The notes under the pieces were generated by a model. That model made no database searches and was not told the DNA's origin. It worked only from the letters and a program-made list of their open reading frames with translations. Position numbers and translations under genes: made by a program. This document shows, in pieces, positions 62,709 to 64,000 of a DNA stretch of 64,000 nt. How positions within the stretch are numbered: position 1 is the stretch's first letter; every line of letters starts with the position of its first letter. Source of the stretch: Natronomonas sp. CBA1123 (GTDB lineage: Archaea > Halobacteriota > Halobacteria > Halobacteriales > Haloarculaceae); contig NZ_WPCC01000010.1 of the NCBI RefSeq assembly GCF_009741925.1, positions 1-64,000 of the forward strand. The letters run 5' to 3'.

Positions 62709-64000
62709 TCACTCCTCGTCGGCGGCCTCGCCCGCAGACAACCCCTCGTCGCCGCGTTCGAGCGCCGGTGGGGCGTCGTGGTGTTCGGAGTAACCGTCGA
62801 ACCACCGGGCGATGCGCTCCAGTCGGTCGACGACGTGGCCCGGTTCGCCGGACCGAGACAGTTCGTGGCCCTCACGTGGGTAGCGGACGAGTCGGGTGTC
62901 GACGCCCTGCTTGCGGAGGAACAGGTAGAACAGTTCGCCGTTGTTGACGGGGACGCGGTAGTCGTCGTCGGCGTGGACGACGAGCGTCGGCGTCTCGACC
63001 GATTCGACGTGGGCCGCCGGCGAGTGCTCCCAGAGGAACTCGGGGTCCTCCCACGGCGTCGCGTCGAAATCCCACTCGACGAGGTGGAAGGCGTCGGTCG
63101 ACCCGTAGAAGGAGTTGAGTTCGTAGACGCCGCGCTGGGAAACGGCGCCGGCGAAGCGGTCGGTGTGGCCGATTAGCCAGCCGGTCATGTAACCGCCGAA
63201 GGAGCCGCCGGTGAGGAACTGCTGGGCGTCGTCGACGTAGTCGCGTTCGCACACTTCGTCGACGCCCGCGAGTACGTCGGTACTCGTCACTGCTCCCCAG
63301 TCGCGTTCGATTGCGGCCATGAACTGTTCGCCGTAGCCCGTCGACCCACGCGGGTTCGACCAGAAGACGACGTAGCCGCGGGCCGCGAGCGTCTGGAACT
63401 CGTGCCACATCGTTCCGGCCGTCGACCACATCGCGTGGGGACCGCCGTGGATTTCGACCGCGAGGGGATAGGTTTCGCTCTCGTCGAACTCCGGGGGGTG
63501 AAGCACCCACCCCTGTATCTCGACGCCGTCGTCGCTCTCGAAGCGGAGTTCCTCGGGTTCGGCGACGTGGTGGGAGTCGAGATACTCGTCGTTGACGGTC
63601 GTGAGTCGGCGCTCCTCGCCCGCGTCGGTCAGGAACACGTCGCCGCGGTGGTCCCACTCGCTTTTCGTCACGACGACGCGGCCGTCGCGGGCGTCGAAGG
63701 CCGTCACGTCGCCTTGTGCGACGACGACCTCGATGTCCTCGCGGTCGGTATCGACGAGCGGCGCGCGCCGAACCGTCCGGTGGCCCTCGTCGGGCGTCGA
63801 GAACAGCAGCGCGTCGCCGTCGAAGGCGAAGGTGCCGGCCATGCGGTCGATGCCTGCGGTCGGTCGAACCGCCGTGTCCGCATCGCGGTCGAACACCTCG
63901 ATTTCCCGCTGTCGGATGGTCGGCCGGTCGGGTTCGGTGTAGGGGTAGGCGATGTCGCCGTCGGCGGTCGCCTCGATGTCCAACTCCCAGGCGGTCGTCG
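62709..64000 (-). CDS. S9 family prolyl-oligopeptidase/acylaminoacyl-peptidase (partial, N-terminus outside window)
   Basis: The C-terminal part of a serine peptidase. The catalytic Ser is in LTGGSFGGYMTGWL, the Asp in LVVHADDDYRVPVNNGELFY and the His in RYPREGHELSRSGEP. The oxyanion/entry region LAVEIHGGPHAMWSTAGTMW and YVVFWSNPRGSTGYGEQFMA are typical. The N-terminal seven-bladed propeller is only partly inside the window (blades such as TVRRAPLVDTDREDIEVVVA). The frame is still open at the right edge, and a TTG at 63983 is not the real start. A run of six G (63493-63498) is in frame. Confidence 0.9.
   Translation of the reverse strand, partial: TTAWELDIEATADGDIAYPYTEPDRPTIRQREIEVFDRDADTAVRPTAGIDRMAGTFAFDGDALLFSTPDEGHRTVRRAPLVDTDREDIEVVVAQGDVTAFDARDGRVVVTKSEWDHRGDVFLTDAGEERRLTTVNDEYLDSHHVAEPEELRFESDDGVEIQGWVLHPPEFDESETYPLAVEIHGGPHAMWSTAGTMWHEFQTLAARGYVVFWSNPRGSTGYGEQFMAAIERDWGAVTSTDVLAGVDEVCERDYVDDAQQFLTGGSFGGYMTGWLIGHTDRFAGAVSQRGVYELNSFYGSTDAFHLVEWDFDATPWEDPEFLWEHSPAAHVESVETPTLVVHADDDYRVPVNNGELFYLFLRKQGVDTRLVRYPREGHELSRSGEPGHVVDRLERIARWFDGYSEHHDAPPALERGDEGLSAGEAADEE

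Noticed and set aside
1-64000. tRNA, rRNA, CRISPR arrays, insertion sequences, integrase/attachment sites, replication origin
   Set aside because: No matching sequence recognised: no transposase or integrase frame, no regularly spaced repeat array, no cdc6/orc gene. A tRNA search tool could still find something missed by eye.

Overview
The window comes from a halophilic archaeon (class Halobacteria). The DNA is GC-rich and the proteins are very acidic. Secreted proteins carry twin-arginine signals with lipoboxes. The gene set is typical of haloarchaea: halocyanin, bacterioopsin-activator-type HTH regulators, a DICT-domain protein, a HalOD1 output domain, several UspA proteins and ribosomal protein S6e. 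I see no rRNA, tRNA, insertion sequence or CRISPR array, and I do not name a species.

Layout. (1) 1-9.4 kb is a nitrous-oxide-reduction region: nosF (cut by the window edge), nosD, a NosB-like membrane protein and Tat-exported nosZ on the minus strand, then a halocyanin divergent from an HTH_10 regulator, an NnrS/heme-copper-like membrane protein, an acyl-CoA dehydrogenase and a cupin. A 12-bp palindrome, CGAAYATGTTCG, occurs upstream of nosZ, in the halocyanin/regulator gap and in the acyl-CoA dehydrogenase/cupin gap. (2) 9.4-14.7 kb holds a TraB-like protein, a receiver-GAF plus DUF7504-like pair, a beta-propeller surface protein and a large membrane protein. (3) About 14.7-45 kb is a cell-surface glycan region: a UDP-sugar dehydrogenase, hexapeptide acetyltransferase, Gfo/Idh oxidoreductase and DegT aminotransferase (the enzyme set for a 2,3-diacetamido uronic acid), an ATP-grasp ligase, DUF354, GT2, GT-C-like and GT4-like glycosyltransferases, a sugar formyltransferase, three deacetylase-like proteins, a flippase, two beta-helix surface proteins, GlmS, a FemAB/GNAT-like transferase and several small transcription regulators. 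No AglB-type oligosaccharyltransferase is visible. (4) 45-52 kb is a lipid/acyl-CoA region: two SCP2 proteins, an AMP-forming acyl ligase, an acyl-CoA dehydrogenase and HTH/DICT regulators. (5) 52-64 kb is housekeeping: UspA proteins, DHH phosphoesterase, eS6, GNAT, dihydroorotase, a lipoate-ligase-like protein, a LysE exporter and an S9 peptidase cut by the edge.

Two patterns cut across these genes. First, a CATAACRAAG-like element lies upstream of about a dozen genes or operons of region 3, always in the orientation of the downstream gene and in several cases at TATA-box distance from the start codon. It may mark a glycan regulon or be a locally shared core promoter. Second, six genes (nosD, ATP-grasp ligase, flippase, beta-helix lipoprotein, GT4 glycosyltransferase, M23-like protein) each appear shifted by exactly one extra base in a G/C run of six or seven. 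Removing one base restores a sensible protein every time. This is either systematic homopolymer over-calling in the assembly or real slippage, and it should be settled before any of these genes is called broken.
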